DNA of 64,000 nt from Hypomesus transpacificus. Taxonomy: Eukaryota; Chordata; Actinopteri; Osmeriformes; Osmeridae. Positions 26,220 to 38,000 of the stretch are shown here, one piece after another. Each line of letters begins with the position of its first letter. The first letter of the stretch is position 1. The notes below the pieces were generated by a model. The model did no database searches and was not told the origin of the DNA. It saw nothing but the letters and a program-made list of their open reading frames with translations. The stretch spans positions 2,103,596 to 2,167,595 of the forward strand of contig NC_061067.1 of assembly GCF_021917145.1 (NCBI RefSeq), in the 5' to 3' direction. The position numbers and the translations under genes were made by a program.

Positions 26220-28845
26220 AAAACTGTTTGCCTGTACATCAACCCCAAGTGGTGCAATGGTGCCACTGTCCGCGATCGGATTTGTTTACCGGACATCGAG
26301 CTGTTGTCTGTGTCTGTTAGACCATTCTACCTGCCTAGGGAATTCCCCCAAATATTTCTAACAGTAGTGTACATCCACCCGAAAGCGGACTCCAAAACCG
26401 CTTCTGACGTCATCTTCTCAGTTGCTCAAAGACTTCAATCTATTTCTCCCGATGCCCCTTGCTTCTTCTTTGGTGATTTTAATCATGTCAACTGTAAAAA
26501 GACGCTGAACAGTTTCAACCAGTACGTCAGCTGCCCCACTCGGGGTAACAGAACATTGGATCTCTGCTATGGTTCTATCAAGGGAGCCTATAAGTCTGTG
26601 GTAGGTCCCCCTATTGGTTTTTCTGACCACAACGTGGTGCACCTACTCCCCACATACAGACCTGTGCTGCAGAGAGTCAAAATGCAGACATGTGTGGTCC
26701 AGGTGTGGAATGAGGAGAGCACTGTGGCCCTACAGGGCTGCTTTGACTGTACCGACTGGTCCGCCCTTCAGGATTCATGCGGCAGCATTGATGAACTGAC
26801 AGATGTTGTATGCAGCTACATCTCTTTCTGTGTGGACAGTGTAATCCCAACTAAGACAATTGTTTCTTACCCCAATAATAAGCCTTGGATATCTACGGAA
26901 CTGAAAAATCTATTGAGGGAAAAGAGGACTATTTTTAATAGTGGTGACAAGATTGTATATGCTGAAATCAGGAAGGTTGTGCGGGCTGAAATTGTAAAGG
27001 TTAAACTTAGTATAAGAGTAAAATCGAGTCTAAATTTAGGGAGTCGGACCTCAGATCTGTGTGGAACGGCATGAAATTGATGACAGGCCTACATAAAGGC
27101 AGTAACTCTCTCTCCTTAAATGATTTTAATTCAGACGAGCAGCTAGCAAATGAATTAAACTGTTTTTATATGAGATTTTCTAATTGTGATTTTAGTGAGA
27201 GAATTAGTCACATGCGTAATATTGATGTCTCTAAGGTTGAAATATTATTTAAACAAATTAAGGTTAGGAAAAGTCCTGGCCCTGATAACATCAGTGGTCG
27301 TGTGCTTAAGTCCTGTGCTGGTCAGTTAAGTGAGATTTTCAAAGTGATTTTTACTCAATCCTTCCAGACGCAAACAGTGCCAAGAATCTGGAAACATTCT
27401 ATCATCATTCCTGTGGCTAAGTGTAACAATCCCAAAATCTTGAATGACTTTCGACCTGTAGCTCTTACCACATTGGAGATGAAAACCTTTGAGAAGTTGG
27501 TTAAGCAGGTGTTATTGGAGCAGGTGGAGAAACAGTTAGATCCACTACAGTTTGCTTATAGGGCTAGCAGAGGTGTTGAGGATGCAAAACTTGCCTTGTT
27601 AAATTCTCTGTATAAACATCTGGAGGCCCCAAAAACTCATGCTAGGCTCCTTTTTATCGATGTTTCATCAGCATTCAACACTATTCAGCCTGACTGGTTG
27701 GCTGAGAAACTCCAGGCTCTTTTTAACATGAATTTTACCCTAATTGGCTGGTTACTGGACTTTCTGACAGATAGGTCACAGTGTGTGAGGGTTAATGGTG
27801 CCTTATCCTCTAAAGTCCTTTGTTCCACAGGCTCTCCTCAGGGCTGTGTCCTTTCACCATTGCTTTTTATTTTATATACTAATGACTGTAGGAGTAGGTA
27901 TGAGAATAGGCAATGTGTGAAGTTTGCAGATGACACAGTTATAGTGAGCCTTTTAAACAATGAGGAGGAGGGGCATGGTCCTGTTGTTGATGATTTCATT
28001 GTTTGGTGTGATAACTTTTGTTTGTCTATCAATGTTTCTAAGACCAAGGATGTGATTTTTGATTTCCGGAAGTCACAGCATAATGTTACGCACACTGTTA
28101 TTCATAACAAGAATGTTGACATTGTAGCTGAATATAAATATTTAGGAACCATCATTGACAACAAACTATCTTTTGAGAGCAATACTGAGGCTGTTTGTAA
28201 AAAGTCCCAACAGAGACTTCTTAGGAAGATGAAATCATTCAGGGTGTGCACGACTTTGATGACTTTGTTTTTCCAGTGTTTTATTGAATCTGTCTTGACA
28301 TTTGGCATTGTGGTGTGGTACAGTGGTCTTCCAATGATCAGCAAGCGTAAGCTTACAAAGCTGGTTAATGTAGCATCTAAGGTGGTTGGGGTACAGTTAG
28401 CCCAGTTGCAAGATATATATGATAAACGAGTTATGGGTAAGGCTAAACACATTTTAAACTGCCCTGACCACCCACTTTTCGGAGAGTTTGATTTGCTCCC
28501 TTCTGGTTGTCGTTTTAGGCTACCTAGGTTAAGAACTGGTCGTGCCAGAGATTATTTCATTCCTGTGGCTATTAGGAACCTAAATTCACTTGACCGACCT
28601 CATGATGTTTTTTAAAATTTAGTTATTTATTTATTTCCTGCCAATGGCCATTACTGTCCCAATTGGACCATGCCATGGGGTTTGGGGGAAGGTGTGTCTG
28701 TATTGTGTGTTCTGTGTGGTGTAATGTTGTTGGCATTTGGCGCTGTTCTGTGTTTGTGCATGTGTTTCTAACCCCTGCTGCACACTAATTTCCTTTTGAA
28801 GGATAAATAAAGTTGAAAGTTAAAAAAAGTTAAAAGTTAAAATTA
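26220..28845 (+). mobile_element. 5'-truncated non-LTR retrotransposon (CR1/L2 superfamily LINE)
   Basis: Contains the end of an AP-endonuclease domain, a linker and a reverse transcriptase with its C-terminal region. It is followed by a short 3' UTR and a tail of GTTAAAA-type repeats (28.80-28.84 kb). Endonuclease-like sequence begins abruptly near 26.22 kb, typical of 5' truncation on insertion. It lies upstream of myosin gene 2, on the opposite strand. Confidence 0.88.
26235..28615 (+). pseudogene. LINE ORF2-like protein: endonuclease fragment plus reverse transcriptase, one frameshift
   Basis: The upstream frame (26235-27074) shows AP-endonuclease motifs: VVYIHP, FFFGDFNH and GFSDHNVV. 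The downstream frame (27059-28615 as an open frame) shows RT motifs: KSPGPDNISG, DFRPVALT, LFIDVSSAFNTI, GSPQGCVLSPLLF and the catalytic FADDT. It then has EYKYLGTIID and the C-terminal LPSGCRFRLPRLRT typical of CR1/L2-group elements. The two frames join around 27010, where one base appears to be missing in the basic linker. Otherwise the RT frame is open to its stop, so the element is fairly young but 5'-truncated and not autonomous. Confidence 0.85.
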
Positions 28846-29449
28846 AGACAATGCTTATTCTGTTCAAATCAATCCGTATAGGACATGGAAAGGACATTAA
28901 TCTGGTTCGTAATGTCACATTTGATTGTTGTTTTAAAACTTGTTTTATAACATGCCTTTGTTTTAATAGTTGGGATAAATGTACTGTTTCCTACAATCAC
29001 ACAGTCCTGTATGTTATTATTCTGTTTTGAGAGAAGACTGCACTGAATATGCATATATGGGGCTTGTGATCCAAAGCCTTTTTCTGAAGACGTAACACGT
29101 TACACTGTCCAGGCATCTTGTCAGTGGAAACACCAATTGTTTGTCCACAGATCCTCAAATTACACATAAATGGCAGACTATATGAAGTAGAACGTTTTTT
29201 ATAAAATAAAATAAATATTTATAATTATGATAATTGTATTTATAATGTTCTTCATATTTAAGTGCTACAGGTTAAAAACAAGAAAAGATGCAAAAAATCA
29301 TGTAAAACAAAAAAAGAAAACAGGACAGAATAAAAGAGTTAATCAGCCAATGGTTTATGTTAAAAAGAATTTATAAAAAATAGTACATCAAAAGTATGAT
29401 AAACAAATATTTAAGTAACTTGAATAACAATAAAATATTCTAACTATAT
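28846..29449. other. A/T-rich intergenic sequence
   Basis: No gene, RNA or clear repeat recognised between the LINE and the Tc1-like remnant. Confidence 0.4.
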
Positions 29450-29507
29450 ACAGTACCAGTCAAAAGTTTGGACACATTTGGGAAAATGACTGGACTGGTA
29501 CTGTACG
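29450..29507. mobile_element. Short palindromic Tc1/mariner-like remnant
   Basis: Begins TACAGTACCAGTC, followed by AAAAGTTTGGACAC, and ends with the reverse complement GACTGGTACTGTA. It has TA at both outer ends. It resembles fish Tc1-type terminal sequence with the interior lost. Confidence 0.5.
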
Positions 29508-29624
29508 TATAATTACACATAACTATATTGTATGTATTAGCTAAATTTCTTTTGAAACGTACTTCCTAATATGATAGTTAAACTAATACTGCTGCTGCAT
29601 CAGAAGCAGAATAATCAGCTGCAC

Positions 29625-29770
29625 TCTGACCTCACATTGTCTTCTGCCTCCTGTCCTTGAGTACAAAGATAACACCTCACATTGTCTTCTGCCTCCTGTC
29701 CTTGAGTACAAAGATAACACCTCACATTGTCTTCTGCCTCCTGTCCTTGAGTACAAAGATAACGCGTCAC
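29625..29770. repeat. Tandem repeat, 45-bp unit, about three copies
   Basis: Three near-perfect copies of a unit containing CTCACATTGTCTTCTGCCTC and CTTGAGTACAAAGATAAC. Part of the unit resembles sequence upstream of the myosin genes (8.15 kb, 25.60 kb). Confidence 0.8.
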
Positions 29771-31535
29771 ATTCCTGTTGAGTGCCTGTCTCTGACAGGA
29801 CAGCTTGTGGAGCATGGTGGTGTCTAGTTTTATGGAGGCAGATGGCTCAAGGTCTGAACCCAGAGCTGTGTCGAATTGTTTTCATAGACTTCTCCTTAAA
29901 CGTAACTCTCCAAAAGCATGCCTGGACATGAGTCCCTCCCCCCTTCATGCTCCCCCCCCCCCTGCAGCCTGTCCGTCCCCCCCCACACACCCCCCGCTGA
30001 AGAGCACGTCTCGTATAGCAATACTCAGGAAGGGACTGTTTAGTTTAATACTATAGTTAGACTCAACACATGAACACAGCAGGGACTTACTTTTAGTTTT
30101 ATTAACAGTTTATTTTCAATTAAATCAGGTTATAAGGTTATTATCATTATTACATCAATGTTATTACTTAATTGATAATCTTCATTCAAGCAATCAGTCG
30201 TGTCAAACTTATTAATGTAGTCAAGTTATTCGTATTTATTATACTTTTGAGTTGTTGAGTGCACTGTATAGACACAACCCAAGACTTACAAGGTTTTCTA
30301 GTGAGGCTGGTGACTCCACAATCTAGTAATAGGATTTGTTTTATACAGTTTGTCAGCAATGTCACCTGCCTTCAGAGGGCAAAATGGAAGAGACTACTAA
30401 ACGGTACCCCGTCCCTCCTGGGCCCCCTCCAGTCGGCCGTACCCAGTCCCTCCCACACCAGCATTACTCTCTAACACAGTTCTGAAAAAGATTCTTATTA
30501 TCTGCTAGAGAGACATAACATAGACATCCACTTGACATATCATGTAACAGCTAACTCCTGTACGCTTACATTACATATTACTAACTCCTGTACACTTACA
30601 TTACATACCAACAAGGATTCTTGTAATGCTGACTGTCATTACAAAACAAGGTTCTATACACAGAGTCCCAGTCTAATCTTAAATAGCTTAAGACTGATCT
30701 TCTAGAGGTATGTTGTAGCTAAGGTTCTGGGGTAGGTTCAGCAGGTCTGTGACTCATCCAAGCGCTTCAGCTTGACTAAAAGCAAAAGCATCTACTCAGC
30801 ATCACTCAGAGAGGAGAGAGAGGAGGCTGTTCCATACCGAGCAGTCCTACATGCAGGCTTCCACCCAGCCCCCCAAGCTGAGAGACATCATGTCTTCAGC
30901 TGTGAACACAACAGCCTGGATGTTGAGGCTGCTTCAGTGCCTTCAGCTCAGCAGCTGAAAACTCAAGACCATGAAGCTGATGATAATACATAGGCACCAG
31001 GCCATTAGCATTCTCTCACGAACACCTAACCAAATTTGAGGTTTTCGTTAGCTTCTGCTTTAATGTACCATTAGTTTAGGAAAAGGGTGCAATTTAAATA
31101 AGAATATATTACTAAATAATTTAGATAAATTAACTGTTCCCTACAGCTTCACTCCAGACACAAACCAATCAAAACCCTTCATGCAGTCAGTACAGATTCC
31201 CCCCCTTCATTAGAGGTGCCACAACAGCTGTGTTTTGGGGTCCTGATACCGAACCCTTCTACACTAGTCAAGCTTCAAGTTAATCTGCATGAGTTCCTAC
31301 AGGGGGTGTCATTTCTCCACAGCAACAAGTTCAGCACTAAAGGCTAGTCTTGCTTACTACCCTTTTAGAATACGCTTTCAGTCCCCGACCAGGCTTTATC
31401 CCTGCCCACCAGTCTACTGTTTCCTAACAGCAGATGTCAGACACTGTCCCAGTCCTGCTTCAGCTTTGTGGAATGTAGGGACGGTTCACAGCTGACAGCT
31501 AATCAGTGTGATGGAGCTGGCTTCTATCTCTGGCA
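29771..31535. other. Intergenic region, possibly including the slc22a17 3' UTR
   Basis: Only short open frames without recognisable motifs. It contains a C-rich tract (29.94-29.99 kb). Minus-strand AATAAA signals near 30.09-30.12 kb could end a long slc22a17 3' UTR; no nearer canonical signal was found. Confidence 0.35.
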
Positions 31536-31690
31536 CGGCCAGGGGGCAGGGGTGGGGGGGCCAGGGGGAGCCAGGGGCCAGGGGGAGCCAGGGGCCAGAG
31601 GGAGCCAGGGGCCAGGGGGAGCCAGGGGCCAGGGGGGGTCAGGGGGAGCCAGGAGCCAGGGGCCAGGGGGAGCCAGGGGCTTGGGATGGG
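31536..31690. repeat. G-rich minisatellite (GGGGCCAGGGGGAGCCA units)
   Basis: About eight copies of a 17-18-bp unit of the form CCAGGGGGAGCCAGGGG. It lies just beyond the 3' end of slc22a17. Open frames through it on both strands are repeat artefacts. A CA/TC-rich stretch follows at 31.75-31.82 kb. Confidence 0.85.
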
Positions 31691-32025
31691 GTGCAGCGGT
31701 GTGTGCTGGTGTACTACAGGTCTCCAGAGAAAGAGCCGCCTCAAGGGAACAACTCACACACTCATACACACACTCTCATACTCACATACACACTCTCATT
31801 CTCATGCACACCGCAATGAGAGAGTAGATGGACACAGATGACATTCCTATAATCTATATTAGAAATGACTAAAAAACAATATGTTAGGAAGAGCAGAGTG
31901 TTGTTTAGTAGAGCTCTTTCAATTTGACTCAATGACTATCATTCTATCCGCTCTGCTACATCAGTAATAGCACTCAGGTTTTCCTCTGTGCAGTGAGTGA
32001 GCAGGGAGGTGTGTGAGGCCAGGGC

Positions 32026-35000
32026 CTAGGTTTCTGGGTTGGGCGTGGCCAGCAGAGGCACATTGTCCCTCCTCCTCCGGCCCAGCGGGGGGCGCCGGTA
32101 CTGCTCCCCGTCGGCCAGTGTCTGGGGCAGGGGCTTCCTCTTGCTCTCAGGCAGCAGCAGGATGGAGAGCACGGCCAGCAGGGCCAGAGACGAGTACACC
32201 ACGTGGTGCAGGAAGTAGCCGTAGTGGTTCCTCAGGTCCATGAGGGGGGAGCTGAGACGGCCCACACAGCCCAGCGCCAGAACCACGCCCACACCACTGC
32301 CCCTGGAGGGAGGGAGGGAGGTTACACAGGTCATCCTTTAAATCTCATGGAATAACAGCTTGAAGCTTAGATTCGGTGGGATTTTTTTGTCGTTTAATTT
32401 TGTATCTACTTAACTTGTGGTCAACTGTCTCAGGCTTCTGAAGCAGCTGTTTCAAACCCCCAGTGCCCCTTACCTGATGATGGTGGGCATGATCTCAGCA
32501 GTGAAGAGGATGCAGAGAGACGCCGTGGCCTGGGAGGAGAAGAGCCCCAGAACTGAGAACACTGTGATGGCCGCCTCGCTCAGATCTTAGGGGAGGAACA
32601 ATGGTTAGTCTGCGTCCCCCTGTCCTCAATACCCTACTGACCTCATTAGCCCACTGTCCTCATTAGCCTACTGTCCTCATTAGCATACTGCCCTCATTAG
32701 CCTACTGCCCTCATTAGGCTACTGCCCTCATTAGCATACTGTCCTCATTAGCCCACTGTCCTCATTAGCCTACTGTCCTCATTAGCATACTGTCTTCAAA
32801 ACCCTACTGTCCTCATTAGCATAGTGTCCTCATTAGCCTACTGCCCTCATTAGCCTACTGTCCTCATTAGCATACTGTCCTCATTAGCCTACTGTCCTCA
32901 TTAGCATACTGTCCTCAATAGCCTAATGTCCTAATTAGCATACAGTTCTCATTAGCATACCGTCCTCATTAGCATACTGTCCACTCTTTAGGGTCAATAC
33001 TCCCTCCTTGCCTTGACTGTCCTAGCACCGCAGTGTTCTACATAAGGTATGTCATACCACGGTCCCGCCACAAGGGGGTGATACTCCCATGCAGGAAAGA
33101 CACTGTCCGTTCTCAAGATGTTGCCAAAACAAACGATCATGTGATGTACTCTATTCTAATGTATCCATTACATATCAAACAAAGGCATTACAGGCCGATG
33201 TCTGTTTAGCCTGAAAACTGCCAAACTGCTTGAACTGCTGGATTTACATGAAAGGAAATACATATATTTAGAAGTGAAAGTTGGTGAGATACATTCATAT
33301 GATCTAAAAAGCACACAAAAACATATTTGCAGCTTTAAACTAAGAATAAGTGTTCTACAGTATAAGTGGAACATCCCTTCATAGACCTGAGAATGTTTTG
33401 AGTGGACCGCCCCTTTAAAGCCATCACAAAAGGCAACATTACAAAATCAATTCAGATATGAGAGTGAGAGGGCAGAGCGGTGGTCCTACACTCCATCAGC
33501 CCCAGGAGGATCAGTGATGCCAGCCCCGTCATCGTCATGCCAAGCAGCAGGATGCCACGGCGACCGCATCTGTCCACGGTTGCCCACAGCAACAGCCAGG
33601 CCCCGCCCCCTGCGCAGACAGACAACAGGTAGGTCCAATAGAAGCTGGGGGCAGTGCCTCTGACATCACCGCGGAACGAGCTGTAGCAGTGACTGATGCC
33701 GTGGGAGATGAACCTGGCGAGGGGAGAGAGGGATGTGGAAAAATAGGAGAGAAGGGAATAAAAGGGTAAAAATAACCGTAGAACGATGTAATTACAGTGT
33801 CATTAAGCAAACTAAACCACAGCCTCCTCCGGGCCCAACACAGTCAGAACACTTAGATCCCCATTTGTTTCAAGTGTAACTATGGTAACAAGTTTTAATC
33901 ACATCCAGGAACGTCCAACCCACATCAGAACATCACCTCTGTGCTACCTGCTACTGTAACACGCGGCTGGTAACAATAACATGTGCCTTTAGCAGAGGTT
34001 TACACCCAAAGCAATGTATGGGGGGATTCAAACCCAGGCTGTGACTAACGTAATCCAGGAGGGAGGACTTACGAGGTAAAGCCGAGAACGCAGATGTTTT
34101 TCCAGATGTTCCTGCTGTGGAAGAGCTCGGGGAAAGAGAGGCGTGGGCGCGTGGCGGAGGGCGAGTCTGGACCCAGCTCTGCAGCAACACAGACACACAA
34201 GCTTATATCCCCCCCAAAAAACCTGATAGTACAGGAGGGATTTGAACCTTTGTCCTTGAGATCTGCAGTCAAATGCCCGAGCTGTATCCACAGATGGTTT
34301 GAGAGCACAGGCACTGCAGGCCTGAGAGAAAGCTCAGCCTAACCTTCCTTTGTGACGAGTATTTATTCTGTGTTTTAAGCTGCACAGCCTGTGTTTGAAT
34401 AATGACTTCAGTTTTTTGGGCGGCAATATACTTTACCCTTCCCTGAGGGTTAAGGATGGTTTATGTGCATATGTGAAGCCCTCTGTGACATTGCCTGTAC
34501 AGTACAAAGGGCTACACACATTTGATTTGATCATCTTATATCTTGCTGTTAAGTCAGTTTCTTTACCTCTTTACCTTACCCTGGTAGAAGGCAGCATATT
34601 GCTGTGGGGATTCCCTGACGGCTTGGTGTAAACACTACTGTTTACAATAACATCACTGTATCCACCATCCTACAAGCTGCTTTAAGGACTTTGCCAGCTT
34701 CAAGTTATGCTTAACACAGTCCTTTCACAGACACAACCTTGTCCTGGACTAAAGCTTACGTGAACATGCGTTTTCAGTCTGAGGCCAGGTCAATGACCCC
34801 TGCATGACTAGAGACCCTTCTCTGAATTCCCACACCTACCTGTGAAGCTCTCGTCATCCCTGTCTCTGTTCCTCCTGTCGCTGAAGGAGTTGAGGTCAGC
34901 TGATGGTTCTGACAGGAGGAGCCAGCGGGGAGATTCTGGAAACACCCCTGGAACACTACGGGGAGGAGTTACAGGGAGTTACACTGCTGCTACAGGAGTT

Positions 35001-38000
35001 AGAAGGAGTTACAGAGAGTTACACTGCTGCTACAGGAGTTAGGAAGAGTTGCAGGGAGTTACACTGCTGCTACAGGAGTTAGGAGGAGTTACAGGGAGTT
35101 ACACTGCTGCTACAGGAGTTAGGAGGAGTTACACTGCTGCTACAGGAGTTAGGAGGAGTTACAGGGAGTTACACTGCTGCTACAGGAGTTAGGAGGAGTT
35201 ACAGGGAGTTACACTGCTGCTACAGGAGTTAGGAGGAGTTACAGGGAGTTACACTGCTGCTACAGGAGTTAGGAGGGGTTACAGGGAGTTACACTGCTGC
35301 TACTGGAGGAGTTAGATACAACAGGGGCCAGAAGATAGAGTCTGATTTCAATGGTTCTGTTCTGCATTTGGCATTTGTTAAATAAGACTGAGCCAAAGAC
35401 CTCAGATAGACACTTTCCAGAGAGGCGGTGATGCCGTCTGCCCTGGGCTTGGGGCTGGACGTGACAGGCTCAGATCAATACGAGCTGTCAGAATGTCAGT
35501 TTGCATCAAAGTCTTTAATCAGACGATCAGCTTCCTCTCTTCTGCTATTCATGCTGTTTCCTTCCTTCACACACACACACATTTTCACACACACTCATAC
35601 ATGCTGTCATCCACACACACACTCATCCAGTACACACTCATCCACACACACTCGCTCACCCATAGCTGAGGAAGAGAGAGAGTGGAGCCGCCCCCGTCCC
35701 CAGTAGGCCCCTCCAGGACTGGCATCCCAGAGCCACGCCAAGCAGGAGCAGCTCCCCGGCAACCGTCACCAGGCCTGCCGCCATGGTGACCAGCAGTCGT
35801 AACGAGGGCTCACACAGTTCAACACCTGGTAATCGACCAGAAAACACACGATGAACAAATGATGATCAACGAATACGTAGAAAACGAATGACAATGCGTT
35901 TTTTTTGTTAATTCGTAGGCTACTCTAGTCCTTCTGTTCTTATGTCTGTTCTGACGTTTGACCTGGTGAGGGCTTGCAGGTGTAGAACCCTTCTATACTG
36001 ACTTGCTTCCAGTCAGCAGGACATTCCCAACAATGTTCATGGTGTGTTCAGTGTAAACGCAGTTCAGTGCGTCTTTCGTGTTTCGTATGATGTAGAGAGT
36101 GTTACTGAAGCGTGACTCACGTATGATGTAGAGAGTGTTACTGAAGCGTGACTCACGTATGATGTAGAGTGTTACTGTAGCGTGACTCACGTATGATGTA
36201 GAGAGTGAGGTAACCGCCAGCGCTGAAGGCAGCCAGACAGAAACGCATGACGATAAAGATGGAGGGGGAGGGAGAGACGCAGACCAGCACCCCAAACACC
36301 ACAGACAGGGTCAGGGAGACCAGCAGGGTCTTAGACCTGCCCACTCTGGAGGAGAAACACACCATCAAAATCATTAAAGGTTTAGGCGACATTTACATTA
36401 AGGTTACATTATCTATCTGCCACCTGAACTACATAGAAATACCTGCAGTAACATTGTAGGTCCATAGGAATGATAATATAATCTAAAGTGTCTAAAGTGT
36501 TGCTGTAAGCCAGGTCCTGATGTATGGAGCATCCAGGTGTGTCTCCAGCCTCACCTGTCAGCAGTGTAGCCCAGACCCAGAAAGCCGGCCAGGACACCCA
36601 GGATGAAGCAGACCTCCTCCAGGGGCACCAGCCAGTACTGACCACACACCAGGTCCCACTGGCCACACACACACAGGGCACAGGGCATATGTCAGACACC
36701 ACACACCAGGTCCCACTGGCCACACACAGGGCACCACACACAGAACAGGGCATATGTCAGACACAGTGGCGTGTTCAGGGAGTGGCCTAGGGTGGCACGG
36801 GCCACCCCTGAAATCTGATTGGCCACCCCAATATCTTAAAATATGATTGGCTATATGCCCAGTCAGAGGCGGGCCACCCCTTGTGCCACCCCTATCAAAA
36901 ATGTCTGGACACGCCCCTGGTCAAACACCACAAACACAGAATAGTACAGTTAATGTGTGGTGGTTTAACCACTAGGCTATAACTATCTCCACATAAAGAA
37001 TGATCTGTTGCATTTACACAACTGTTCTACTATCAAGTTCCGATGTTTTACTGTATTTAGAGAAACATTCTCTTGACTGTTGTGTCTGATAGAGTGCCTG
37101 AAATCTCTCTCGCGAGTTTAAAAAATGTCCTTTACATTGATTTGTCCTAACAGCAGAGCTTTGTTAATGCAGTTATCTGGTTGGTGTTGAGACCTGAGTG
37201 ATAGTAATGATCTGGAGAGATAGCATGGCTCTCTGGCCTCCGCAGAGAGGCTGCTGCCATCTGCCACGGTGTAACTGGAGGCCAAACGTGGACCAATAGG
37301 ATCCCATCCCTCATGCTGGGGTTTTACCCTAGCTCACAGCTGCCAGCGGCATCCTCATCAACTATGTGATTCACACAATAGAGATCATGTCAAACTTGTG
37401 GACAAGCAAGTTTACCAACTCCCCTAACAGGTTTTGTGAACGTTTGAAGAAAAGAAAAAATAAGTAAAACAATGTCCTTTTGTGGAAATCAGTCCTCTTC
37501 TGTCGGGTCGAACATTGACTAGGAACATCTCCAGACGAGTGTTTAGGCACCAAATCCAGTTTGGCAGGTTGATGTATACCGTATAAGAGAGTTTCTCAAG
37601 TAGATATAGAGAATGTGACAGTTTATCAGATGTTCAGATCAGTACTGAGTGACTCCTTGTTGATTAGCAGTTACAACTGGTCTGTGTTTTTCCTGCTTCT
37701 GTACCTGCTGCCTCAGCAGAGTGGACAGTGGGGGATCATGACATGAAGTTGGAGATGCACATGTGATGCTCAGTGCACTGCTGTTCTCTGTACAGAAGCT
37801 GCTTCGAGTGCTGAGCAAACACACAGCATGTGTGAACATGTGAATGCAGTTTCAGTCTGCCTCCTCACCTCCCGTGCTTGTTCAGCTGAACAGCTGGCTT
37901 GAGGAGTCAACATGAAACCAAGCATGAATCTGAGTGAGAGGGTGGGGCACCTGTGTCACTGGCCTGCCCAGGTACAGAGGAACCCAGCCCTGTGGCAGCA

